DNA from: an uncultured Prevotella sp. | GTDB taxonomy: Bacteria > Bacteroidota > Bacteroidia > Bacteroidales > Bacteroidaceae | Assembly (NCBI GenBank): GCA_947165435.1 | Contig: CAMVAI010000020.1 | Span: 1 to 43,807 of the forward strand | Direction: 5' to 3' | DNA: 43,807 bases | In this document: in pieces, positions 22,741 to 30,227 of the stretch | How the letters are laid out: the number at the start of each line of letters is the position of its first letter | Position numbering within the stretch: the first letter of the stretch is position 1 | Program-made: the position numbers and the translations under genes | Notes under the pieces: model-generated | What the model was told of the DNA's origin: nothing | Databases searched by the model: none | The model's input: only the letters and a program-made list of their open reading frames with translations

Positions 22741-24111
22741 TCACTGCTCGCGGGTGATTTTGGCACCGAGGACGTTCAGTCGGTCTTCTATGTGCTCGTA
22801 GCCACGGTCTATCTGTTCGATGTTGCTGATGTGGCTTGTGCCGCGGGCACTCATGGCCGCTATGAGCAGGGCGATGCCTGCACGGATGTCGGGACTGGAC
22901 ATGCGGCTGCCGCGAAGCTGGCGCGTGCGGTCGTGGCCTACGACGACGGCGCGGTGGGGGTCGCAGAGGATGATCTGTGCGCCCATGTCGATGAGTCGGT
23001 CCACGAAGAACAGTCGGCTCTCGAACATCTTCTGGTGGAACAGCACCGTGCCGCGCCCCTGGGTGGCCACCACAATGAGCACGCTCAGCAGGTCGGGCGT
23101 CAGTCCGGGCCACGGTGCATCGGCCAGCGTCATGATGGTGCCGTCGATGAACGTGTCAACGACATAGTGCTCCTGACGGGGTATGAAGAGGTCGTCGCCG
23201 TCGGCATCTACCTGCACACCCAGTCGGCGGAAGGCATCGGGAATGATGCCCAGATGGCGCAGCGACACGTTCTTGATGCGGATGCCGTTGCCGCACATGG
23301 CTGCCATGCCGATGAACGAGCCGACCTCAATCATGTCGGGCAGCAGGCGGTGGCGCGTGCCGTGCAGATGGCTGACGCCGCAGATGGTGAGCAGGTTCGA
23401 GCCGATGCCGCTGATGTTGGCCCCCATGCGGTTGAGCATGTGGCAGAGCTGCTGCACGTAGGGCTCGCAGGCGGCATTGTATATTGTGGTGGTGCCCTCG
23501 GCCATGACGGCCGCCATGATGATGTTGGCGGTGCCCGTCACCGAGGCTTCGTCCAGCAGCATGTAGGCGCCTTTCAGTGTGTTCCGGCCTTTCGCGGCTC
23601 CTACCGGCGATGAGGCTGCCGACTGCCGGCTGCTGCCGCCAGCATGTATCTCATAGACGTTGCGTTGCTCGATATGGCGGAACTCGGCACCCAGCATCTT
23701 GAAGCCGAGGAAATGGGTGTCCAACCGCCGACGGCCTATCTTGTCGCCGCCGGGGGTGGCTATGACGGCCTTCCCCATGCGGGCCAGCAGTGGACCAATC
23801 ATCAGCACCGAGCCGCGCAGCTCGGCACAGTGGGCCACAAACTGGTCGCTCTCAAGATAGTCCATGTTCAGCGCGTCGGCCTGGAACGTGTAGCCGTTCG
23901 CCGTGCCGGGTTTCTTCGTCACCTTCACGCCCATGTCTTTCAGCAGCAGGATGAGGTTGTTCACGTCGCGGATGTCGGGAATGTTCTCGATGGTCACTGC
24001 CTCGCTGGTGAGCAGTGTGGCACAGATGACCTGCAGGGCCTCGTTCTTGGCACCCTGTGGCGTGATGTCGCCCTGGAGCAGATGGCCGCCTTCTATCTTG
24101 AATGATGACAT
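22741..24111 (-). CDS. murA: UDP-GlcNAc enolpyruvyl transferase with Asp at the catalytic Cys site
   Basis: The protein has 456 residues against roughly 420-435 usually. MurA transfers enolpyruvate from PEP to UDP-GlcNAc, the first committed step of peptidoglycan synthesis. Seen: GAKNEALQ with the conserved Lys22-Asn23, LRGSVLMIGPLLAR, and PGGDKIGRRRLDTH, where D123 takes the place of the usual Cys (E. coli C115 in PGGCAIG). That substitution is known to make other MurA enzymes insensitive to fosfomycin. Between NVYEI and LKGAYMLLDEAS there is an extra segment of about 20 residues, rich in Ser, Gly and Ala (about 157-178), which looks like an insertion. The C-terminal tail and the rest of the fold are intact. 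It follows DUF4290 across an octamer array. Confidence 0.95.
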   Translation of the reverse strand: MSSFKIEGGHLLQGDITPQGAKNEALQVICATLLTSEAVTIENIPDIRDVNNLILLLKDMGVKVTKKPGTANGYTFQADALNMDYLESDQFVAHCAELRGSVLMIGPLLARMGKAVIATPGGDKIGRRRLDTHFLGFKMLGAEFRHIEQRNVYEIHAGGSSRQSAASSPVGAAKGRNTLKGAYMLLDEASVTGTANIIMAAVMAEGTTTIYNAACEPYVQQLCHMLNRMGANISGIGSNLLTICGVSHLHGTRHRLLPDMIEVGSFIGMAAMCGNGIRIKNVSLRHLGIIPDAFRRLGVQVDADGDDLFIPRQEHYVVDTFIDGTIMTLADAPWPGLTPDLLSVLIVVATQGRGTVLFHQKMFESRLFFVDRLIDMGAQIILCDPHRAVVVGHDRTRQLRGSRMSSPDIRAGIALLIAAMSARGTSHISNIEQIDRGYEHIEDRLNVLGAKITREQ

Positions 24112-24127
24112 CGTGAGGGAAATTTTC

Positions 24128-24231
24128 GATTTAACGATTTAACGGAATAACGGAATAACGGAATAACGCAATAACGGTATAACGGAATAACGGGATATCG
24201 GTATAACGGTATAACGGAACAACGGCACATC
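24128..24231. repeat. tandem 8-bp repeat array, inverted relative to 20817-20960, 13 units
   Basis: Thirteen octamers of the type GGAATAAC or GGTATAAC run from 24128 to 24231. They are the reverse complement of the word at 20817. The first two units are GATTTAAC and the last two are diverged. The array fills the spacer between the DUF4290 gene and murA without touching either stop or start. Confidence 0.85.
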
Positions 24232-24234
24232 GCC

Positions 24235-24843
24235 TCATTTCTTCCGCTTGCGCTTCGGCTCGTTAGGCACTTGCGCGCCGCTGATGCGCTCGAAATGAAA
24301 CTTCGACAGGTCTATCTGTATCTTGCCGTCGGTGAAGCGAGCCAGGTCGTCGGCCACCTTCTCATCGTCTATCGAACCGTGACCCCATGCGGCCAGGTCG
24401 CGCTTCATCTGGTTGGCCGTCTGGCGCACCAGCTCGTCGCGCTCGCTGCCTTCGGGCATCTGCTTCAGCTGCTCGAACACCTTCGTGAGCAGCCGCCCGT
24501 AGTGGCGTAGGTGAGCCTTCTCGTCCTTCACGGGGTGCTGCATGGGCTGCGGCTTCGACGTCATCTTCTCGGCGTTGCTCACGTCGTAGGGCCAGTCGAT
24601 GTCCAACTGTTTATGGCTCATCAGGAACAGATGGTCCCACAGCGTCTGCTCGTAGCCGGCATTCTCGCGCAACATGGGGTTCTTGTTCTCCATCTGCCGG
24701 ATGATGGTCTTCGCACAGCGCATGCGCTCGTCCTTCGTGGGCAGGCTGACGGCCACTTCCACCATCTTCTGTATCTCGCGGCCGTACTCCGGCATCACCA
24801 GCTGGTCGCGCTGTGTGTTGTAGTCTAATCCTTTGATGTTCAT
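24235..24843 (-). CDS. DUF4290-family protein
   Basis: The protein has 202 residues and resembles the Bacteroidetes-specific DUF4290 family of unknown function. Family-like blocks: LDYNTQRDQLVMPEYGREIQKMV at the N-terminus, LWDHLFLMS near residue 70, and LRHYGRLLTKVFEQL. It is mostly helical, cytoplasmic and ends in a basic tail (KRKRKK) that could bind nucleic acid. It sits between tsaB and murA, a conserved spot for this family in related genomes as far as I recall. No catalytic motif is visible. Confidence 0.88.
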   Translation of the reverse strand: MNIKGLDYNTQRDQLVMPEYGREIQKMVEVAVSLPTKDERMRCAKTIIRQMENKNPMLRENAGYEQTLWDHLFLMSHKQLDIDWPYDVSNAEKMTSKPQPMQHPVKDEKAHLRHYGRLLTKVFEQLKQMPEGSERDELVRQTANQMKRDLAAWGHGSIDDEKVADDLARFTDGKIQIDLSKFHFERISGAQVPNEPKRKRKK

Positions 24844-24954
24844 CAGTGTTATATTCTGTTTGCCAATTATCGTTTCTTTTTTTTTCTCTCATTTGCCGAC
24901 AAGGCTGGTTTCTTCTTCTGCCGACAAGGCCGACAGCTGCCTCCGGTCTGTCCC

Positions 24955-25650
24955 TTACAGCAGGGGTTTCGGCTTGATGGCCACGAAGTCCTTCAGATAG
25001 AAGGGCACGAAGTAGGCCACGTCCTCATACTGTTCCTGCAGGAAGCGCCGTTCGGCTATCGGCTGCATCCATTTGGCTATTGGCTCGATGCCGTCTATCA
25101 GACGGGCGTTGGGGTGGTCGATGGTGTCCATACACTTCTTGGCACCGTTGCCGAAGAAATAGACGGGCCGCTCGTCGAGCCACTGGCGGTAGGTGTCGGC
25201 ATCCACCACGTCGGCACGCACCTCGCGGACCGGCTTCAGCCCACGGTCGTACAGACCGGCATATACCTCCATGCGGCGGGCGTCGAGCATGGGGCAGAGC
25301 AGGGCGTCGTCTTCCGCCACCAGCTCCCTCAGCAGCACGGGCACGCACAGCAGTTCCAGCGTAGGCACGGCTATCAGCTTCAGGTCGCGACCAAAGCAGA
25401 TGCCCTTGGCCATCGACGTGCCGATGCGCAACCCGGTGTACGAGCCGGGGCCGCAGCTGACGGCCACGGCATCGAAGGGGATGGCATGGTTGTCGGTGAA
25501 CGATAGCGCCTCGTCTATCATCGTGCCCAGGCGCTCGGCTCCGGCACCTTTCTCGCCGCGCTCCACTTGTTCAAAGATGCACTGTCCGTCTTCCGATACG
25601 GCTACCGAACAGACGTTCGTGCTGGTTTCTATATGTAGTATGCAAGCCAT
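24955..25650 (-). CDS. tsaB: tRNA t6A synthesis protein TsaB
   Basis: The protein has 231 residues. TsaB is a paralogue of the TsaD ASKHA ATPase and dimerises with it to make threonylcarbamoyl-adenosine at tRNA position 37. The N-terminus ILHIETSTNVCSVAV and the motif VSCGPGSYTGLRIGTSMAKG (about 64-83) are diagnostic, and CPMLDARRMEVYAG follows. It starts a minus-strand series with its own promoter and is separated from DUF4290 by 111 bases in which the word GCCGACAAGG occurs twice. Confidence 0.95.
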   Translation of the reverse strand: MACILHIETSTNVCSVAVSEDGQCIFEQVERGEKGAGAERLGTMIDEALSFTDNHAIPFDAVAVSCGPGSYTGLRIGTSMAKGICFGRDLKLIAVPTLELLCVPVLLRELVAEDDALLCPMLDARRMEVYAGLYDRGLKPVREVRADVVDADTYRQWLDERPVYFFGNGAKKCMDTIDHPNARLIDGIEPIAKWMQPIAERRFLQEQYEDVAYFVPFYLKDFVAIKPKPLL

Positions 25651-25679
25651 TTTCTGTTCTGTCTTTTGCTTTCAATCGG

Positions 25680-25687
25680 CAAAGGTA
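25680..25687 (-). promoter_or_regulatory. -7 element for tsaB
   Basis: TACCTTTG on the minus strand matches TAnnTTTG, 29 bases before the ATG at 25650. No -33 TTTG at the exact spacing. Confidence 0.6.
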
Positions 25688-25774
25688 CAAATTATTTGTG
25701 TAACTACCGCCACTTTCAGAGAAATTAACTACTCATGGCGGCTTGGCCTCTTTGCGCGCATATATATTAGGCCA

Positions 25775-25809
25775 TAAAAAAAGCAGGAACAGACCATGCT
25801 GCTCCTGCT
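25775..25809 (-). terminator. rho-independent terminator downstream of the 25836 gene
   Basis: On the minus strand an 11-bp stem (arms 25799-25809 and 25782-25792, with one G-U pair) is followed by a run of seven T. It is nearly identical in sequence to the terminator at 27784-27816. Confidence 0.85.
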
Positions 25810-25835
25810 GTTATAGGGGATGAATTCAGTATCGC

Positions 25836-27386
25836 TTACTTCACAATCACCTTCTTGCCGTTCTTGATGACCAGACCCTTGTAGCCTGCGTTCACCTTCT
25901 GGCCGGCGAGGTTGTAAGCAGCACCGTCGGCGGCAGCCTCGGCAGCCTTCACGGTGTTGATGCCGGTAGGAATGACGGTTGAATCGGTAGCGATATCGAC
26001 AACGGCAAAGAAGCAGAGCTGCTCGCCGGTGTTGGTGAAGGTCACCTTGTTCTGTCCGTCAATCAGATAGCTGCGTACATCAGGATTGGCAACCAAGCCA
26101 TCCGATACAGCGACATCAGTGAATGCGCCCATGGGAGCCTCCTTCACGTCGTAGCTGACGCCATTCACCTCAGACCAGCCAGACGTTCTGGCACCAGCAG
26201 AAGCGGCGTTCACAAAGCTGTACAGCGTCAGGCGGACAGCCTTCTTGCCTTCGGGCAACGTCAGCGTGTTCTGTGCACCGTTAGAGAGCTTTGCTGTATT
26301 GTGCTCAACACCATCAATAGTAATCTTATTACCACCAAGAGTGTAGTTCTTGCTGGCGTTGCCAGTAATGGTCAGTGTGCAACCTTCAACCGTGAATGAG
26401 TTGTCTTCTGTGCCATCGGGGATTACAATCACCACTGTCTCTACGTCGTTGGGCTGGGCAACAGCCTTGAAGTCGAACTGAGCCACCTCAGAGGTCTTGT
26501 CGCCACGTTTTGCGCGAGCATAGACGGTAGCGTCATCATACAGATAGAAAGCATAGGTGTACGGATTAAAGTCAACGTTGTTTGTGCTATACTCGATGGT
26601 GACAGCGGGTGTGGCGCAGGTGATGCCCACAGCACCGGCCTGGCTCACGATGGTGGGAGCCACGGGAACGGTACCCTCAATCAGCACCTGCTTCGAGGCG
26701 ATATCAGAATTAATATAGCTACCAGTACCAATGGCAATGGCCTTTACCACAGTGCCGTCTGCTACAGTGAAGGGAGCACTGTAAACGTCACCCTTCATTT
26801 CGTCGGGGTTGGTGTCGTCGGTGGTGTAGCGTAACTCTGTGGCATTGTCCACTGCGGCGATGGTCACCTCGCCGGTAGTAGCGTTGAATGTAATCTCAGG
26901 GGTAGCCAGCTTAGTCATCACTGCACCCGTGTATTCTACCTGAATGGCAAATACGCCGCTCTCTCCGCTTCCACGAGTCATTGCATGATCTCCAGCGGCA
27001 ACATCTGTAATAGTGTAAATGCGACAGCCTGTACCAGCAGCAGCATCGGCAACAGCCAATTCTGCACCATCAAACTTGAGAGTTTTATCACTCCATGTCG
27101 ACTGGACAATGGTCACGGTAGCAGTAGCTGTAGAACTGAAAGAGACGCTAGTGGCACCCTCCATTTTCAAGCCACTGGTAAAACTTGTTCCATCCCATGT
27201 GGCACCATTAAACTTACTATTAAAATTATGCTTTGCAGTGTTCCATGAAAAGAAACTGCCAGCATCCGCAGCTTCGCCATTTTTGAACTCCGCGTTTGCA
27301 CCATTGAACGTAATTTTGTACACGTCACCTGCCCACGCCGTCATGCTGAGCACCATGAGTGTCAAAAGAGTAAAAATTTTTTTCAT
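25836..27386 (-). CDS. secreted beta-rich protein with chitobiase C-terminal-like domain
   Basis: The protein has 516 residues and no catalytic domain that I recognise. A signal peptide covers residues 1-19 (FTLLTLMVLSMTAWA). A beta-rich module spans about 20-150 and ends FAIQVEYT. A CHB_HEX_C-like segment at about 155-235 shows PEITFNATTGEV and ELRYTTDDTNPDE, then a related module at about 335-470. The C-terminus, NLAGQKVNAGYKGLVIKNGKKVIVK, resembles T9SS-type tails of Bacteroidetes. It may bind pectin or anchor other enzymes, inferred from its neighbours. It has a strong promoter and a leader of about 140 nt. Confidence 0.75.
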   Translation of the reverse strand: MKKIFTLLTLMVLSMTAWAGDVYKITFNGANAEFKNGEAADAGSFFSWNTAKHNFNSKFNGATWDGTSFTSGLKMEGATSVSFSSTATATVTIVQSTWSDKTLKFDGAELAVADAAAGTGCRIYTITDVAAGDHAMTRGSGESGVFAIQVEYTGAVMTKLATPEITFNATTGEVTIAAVDNATELRYTTDDTNPDEMKGDVYSAPFTVADGTVVKAIAIGTGSYINSDIASKQVLIEGTVPVAPTIVSQAGAVGITCATPAVTIEYSTNNVDFNPYTYAFYLYDDATVYARAKRGDKTSEVAQFDFKAVAQPNDVETVVIVIPDGTEDNSFTVEGCTLTITGNASKNYTLGGNKITIDGVEHNTAKLSNGAQNTLTLPEGKKAVRLTLYSFVNAASAGARTSGWSEVNGVSYDVKEAPMGAFTDVAVSDGLVANPDVRSYLIDGQNKVTFTNTGEQLCFFAVVDIATDSTVIPTGINTVKAAEAAADGAAYNLAGQKVNAGYKGLVIKNGKKVIVK

Positions 27387-27536
27387 ACGCTTGTTGTTTT
27401 TTTTGTTTGTAATTAAATGAATGTTAGTAAATTGAGTTTGCTTTAGCTTGTCGTTGCGCCTTGCTTTGTGGCGGCAGTACGGCGGTTTGCTGATAGTCAG
27501 CAGGATAGCCGTTGAGCCATGCCGCTACTTCTGGTG

Positions 27537-27568
27537 CAAAATTACGGCTTTTTCTGTACATTGCCAAA
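27537..27568 (-). promoter_or_regulatory. full-consensus promoter for the 25836 gene
   Basis: On the minus strand TTTG (27565-27568), exactly 20 nt, then TAATTTTG (27537-27544). It lies about 150 bases before the ATG at 27386, so the mRNA has a leader of about 140 nt. This leader (27387-27530) contains a small GCTGA-CTA-TCAGC hairpin but no recognised riboswitch. The promoter falls inside the open frame at 27424-27630, which is why that frame is not called a gene. Confidence 0.75.
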
Positions 27569-27607
27569 TTTTTTGCCCGTTTTTTTAGCAGGTGTCGAAA
27601 ATTATCT

Positions 27608-27751
27608 TTATACCAACCAGTCTTCGTCAAGAAGCTGAAATTGAAATCTTAGCCATTGCTGCCCATCGGAACTGCAATAATGGGTAGAGGAAAAATCACC
27701 CAAAGATAATACGGCCATTCCTAATAACGCCTGTTCGTTTTTGCTATTCAT
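27608..27751 (-). other. possible small ORF or gene remnant, 47 codons
   Basis: The frame from the Met at 27751 reads MNSKNEQALLGMAVLSLGDF and ends QLLDEDWLV. Its residue mix looks protein-like and the surrounding bases are A/T-rich, unlike the pectin genes. It has no recognised domain and lies downstream of the pectate lyase terminator, so its expression is doubtful. It may be the 3' remnant of a lost gene or chance. The rest of the 27387-27843 stretch holds the promoter, leader and terminator listed separately. Confidence 0.25.
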
Positions 27752-27783
27752 TACATAGATGGGCAAATCAATTTTTTCGCCAT

Positions 27784-27816
27784 AAAAAAGCAGGGGCAGA
27801 CGGTGCTGCTCCTGCT
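27784..27816 (-). terminator. rho-independent terminator downstream of the pectate lyase gene
   Basis: On the minus strand an 11-bp stem (arms 27806-27816 and 27789-27799) is followed by a T run (27784-27789). Sequence is nearly identical to the terminator at 25775-25809. Confidence 0.85.
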
Positions 27817-27843
27817 GTGAGGTAGGGTAGGGCTTGTCGCCGC

Positions 27844-30081
27844 TTACCTGACGATGACCTTCTTGCCGTTGCGGATATAGATGCCACGCTGCGGCTGGCT
27901 GACGCGCACGCCCTGCAGGGTGTAGAAGGCTCCGCCGGTCTGCTGTCCGTCGGCGGTGATGCTGCTGATGCCGGCGGCATCGGCAACGAAGCGGAAACCT
28001 GCGAAGCGCCACTTCGTGCCGGTAGCACAGAAGGTATAGGTCTTGTTGGCCTGTAGGGTATAGTTCACGCCGTCCCAGGCAGCTATATTTGCTGTGGGAT
28101 AGGTGTTGTGGGAAACTTGTGCGCCGGTGCTGATGACGGTGGCGGTCAGCCCATTGCCGTCGTTGTCGGTCATCTGCAGTTTCTTGTTGGTGGGGATGTC
28201 GCCGCCGAAGAAGATGGACAGCGTGCCGGCCTGGGTGGTAGCGAAGGTGACCTTCAGGCCGTTGGTGGTACTGTTGGTGGCGTACTTGCCAGTCAGTGCC
28301 ACACCGTCGGACGTGGTGGCTGCGCTCTGGCTGCCGCCAACCTCCCACGACCCGTCGTCGAACGTGGCGGTGATGCCCTCGACGGCGGTGATGCTGAGGC
28401 CGGGACCTACGTTGGCATCGTCGCTCTGGATGGCGTAGGCATTGGTGACGGTCGGCTCTTCGCTGCCTCCGCCCTGCTTGCCGATGCTCGACTCAGGCAC
28501 GTCCTCCTGGCCCACCACCTCGGCGGATGTCAGGGTTCCACCGTTGTAGTTCAGCTCGGTACACTTGGCGGTGATGTCGGCCACCAGACTGTTCATATAG
28601 ACCTCTAAGTTGGTGTAGCCTTCAGTCGATAGCGTGGTGGCATTGCCGTCGGTAGCGTCGTTGGGGTTCAGCTTGTTGGCGGTCTCCCAGCTGTCGGGCA
28701 TGCCGTCGCCGTCGGTGTCGGTCCATTTCTCGCCCTCGGTCAGTGTGGGCCATGCCGAGCCGTACTTGGCCACGATGGCGGTGTTGTCGTCCTGCGTGTT
28801 GATGAAGCCCGCACCGAGACCCTCGCCGGTCGCCGTGGCCGTGCCCTTCTTGGTGTCGTTGAGCACCTGCTCATCTACGGCATCATGCACGCCGCCCTTG
28901 CAGGCTCCGGCATACTGGGTGACGTAGGCGTAGGCATAGTTGGCGGAGAGGTGCGACGTGGTATGTACGAAGGGGATGGGCTGTGCCAGCTTGATGGTGT
29001 CCTTGGTCTTGTCGGTGTAGGTGCCGTCGCAGGCGTCGCCATCTATCTGGCTATATACGTAGTTCCAGTTGTTGTTGCGCACGGCGGTGTTCTCCTTGTT
29101 GGCTGCCGTAAAGTTGGCATTGCCATCGACATAGTATTTGCCCCAGATGTGCAGGGCAGGCTCGTAGGCGGGGTACTGCTGGACGTAGCTCGTGGTACGG
29201 ATGCCCGGAGCGGCCACGCGCAGTCGCTTGCTGGCGTTTTGAGTGGCGGTGCCGGGCCCCTGCTTGAAGTAGTTGTTCACGATGTTCACCTTCTGCGCCT
29301 CGTAGCCGTAGCTGCCCTCGCCGGCCCAGTTGTAGAACACGTTGTTGCGCATGTCGATGCGCTCGTCTAACTGCGTCCAGGGGCGACCGCCGAGGCGCGG
29401 CGAGCGCGACGAGTGGTGGGCCAGCAGGTTGTGGTGGAACGAGGCCCCGCTGCCGCCCCAGATGCAGCCGTAGCCGTGGGCACCCTTCGAGTGGCCGGAG
29501 TTGACCAGGCTCTGTGCGGCAATGCACCACTGCACGGTGGTGTTGATGTTGCCATAGACCGACAGGCACTCGTCGATGCTCCAGCTGACGGAGCAGTGGT
29601 CGATGATGATGTCGGTCTGCTCGTAGCCGCCGAAGCCGTCCCATCCGTCGGCACCGTTCACGAGTACGTTCTTGTTGCCCAGGCGGATGCGCATGTAGCG
29701 CACGATGACGTTGCTGCCCTCAATGGAGAAGGGATAGTCGGCCACGCAGACACCCATGCCGGGGGCCGTCTGTCCGGCCAGCGTGGTGTTGGAGGGAATC
29801 TTCAGCGGCGACTGCAGATGGATGGTGCCATCGACATTGAATACAATGGTGCGCGGACCCTTTTGCGACAAAGCCCAGCGCAGCGAGCCCTCGCCCGCGT
29901 CGTTCAGGTTGGTGACGGCATAGACGTTGCCGCAGCGTCCGCCCGTGGTGTAGCGTCCGTAGCCTTCAGCACCGGGGAATGCCGGTGTCTTCGTGCCCTC
30001 GGCCAGCAGGGGCGTGGTGCATAGGTTAGCGGCGAGCAGCAGGGCTGCCGCCATCAGGTGTTGTTTGTTCAGTTTCATCAT
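27844..30081 (-). CDS. secreted PL1-type pectate lyase
   Basis: The protein has 745 residues. PL1 enzymes cleave polygalacturonate by beta-elimination with Ca2+. A signal peptide (1-27) is followed by FPGAEGYGRYTTGGRCG, the family's start, then a parallel beta-helix with NVIVRYMRIRLG, IIIDHCSVSWSIDECLS and HHSSRSPRLGGRPW. A calcium-binding-like repeat TDTDGDGMPDSWE lies near residue 475. A beta-rich module at about 585-715 precedes the C-terminal tail ending GIYIRNGKKVIVR. It should act outside the cell or at the surface, near the CE8 esterase. It has its own promoter, separate from the SusC/D transcript by a terminator. Start at 30081 or the next codon. Confidence 0.92.
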   Translation of the reverse strand: MMKLNKQHLMAAALLLAANLCTTPLLAEGTKTPAFPGAEGYGRYTTGGRCGNVYAVTNLNDAGEGSLRWALSQKGPRTIVFNVDGTIHLQSPLKIPSNTTLAGQTAPGMGVCVADYPFSIEGSNVIVRYMRIRLGNKNVLVNGADGWDGFGGYEQTDIIIDHCSVSWSIDECLSVYGNINTTVQWCIAAQSLVNSGHSKGAHGYGCIWGGSGASFHHNLLAHHSSRSPRLGGRPWTQLDERIDMRNNVFYNWAGEGSYGYEAQKVNIVNNYFKQGPGTATQNASKRLRVAAPGIRTTSYVQQYPAYEPALHIWGKYYVDGNANFTAANKENTAVRNNNWNYVYSQIDGDACDGTYTDKTKDTIKLAQPIPFVHTTSHLSANYAYAYVTQYAGACKGGVHDAVDEQVLNDTKKGTATATGEGLGAGFINTQDDNTAIVAKYGSAWPTLTEGEKWTDTDGDGMPDSWETANKLNPNDATDGNATTLSTEGYTNLEVYMNSLVADITAKCTELNYNGGTLTSAEVVGQEDVPESSIGKQGGGSEEPTVTNAYAIQSDDANVGPGLSITAVEGITATFDDGSWEVGGSQSAATTSDGVALTGKYATNSTTNGLKVTFATTQAGTLSIFFGGDIPTNKKLQMTDNDGNGLTATVISTGAQVSHNTYPTANIAAWDGVNYTLQANKTYTFCATGTKWRFAGFRFVADAAGISSITADGQQTGGAFYTLQGVRVSQPQRGIYIRNGKKVIVR

Positions 30082-30107
30082 TTTTTTATAGTTTGCTGTT
30101 CATGCTG

Positions 30108-30139
30108 CAAAGTTAGCTGATTTGGTGGAAATCACCAAA
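30108..30139 (-). promoter_or_regulatory. full-consensus promoter for the pectate lyase gene
   Basis: TTTG (30136-30139), exactly 20 nt, then TAACTTTG (30108-30115) on the minus strand. The ATG at 30081 lies 27 bases after the -7 box. Confidence 0.8.
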
Positions 30140-30140
30140 T
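30120..30140. promoter_or_regulatory. palindrome overlapping the -33 box, candidate operator
   Basis: ATTTGGTG (30120-30127), five bases GAAAT, then CACCAAAT (30133-30140). The 8-bp inverted repeat overlaps the -33 TTTG of the pectate lyase promoter, as expected for a repressor or activator site. The regulator is not identified in this window. Confidence 0.5.
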
Positions 30141-30157
30141 ATTTCTTGTTAAAAGTA

Positions 30158-30193
30158 ATGAGGGCAGACGCTGGATGTCGCGTCTGCCCTCAT
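30158..30193 (-). terminator. terminator of the SusC/SusD/DUF5123 transcript
   Basis: A perfect 14-bp stem (30158-30171 and 30180-30193) lies 35 bases after the stop of the gene at 30228. The minus strand then runs into TACTTTTA. It isolates this transcript from the pectate lyase gene. Confidence 0.8.
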
Positions 30194-30227
30194 GGCTATA
30201 GAGACTTAACAGTCTGCGAGCGATGGA

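Noticed and set aside
27424..27630. 68-codon frame on the minus strand
   Set aside because: A full-consensus promoter for the 25836 gene (27537-27568) lies inside it, so the region is a promoter and leader.
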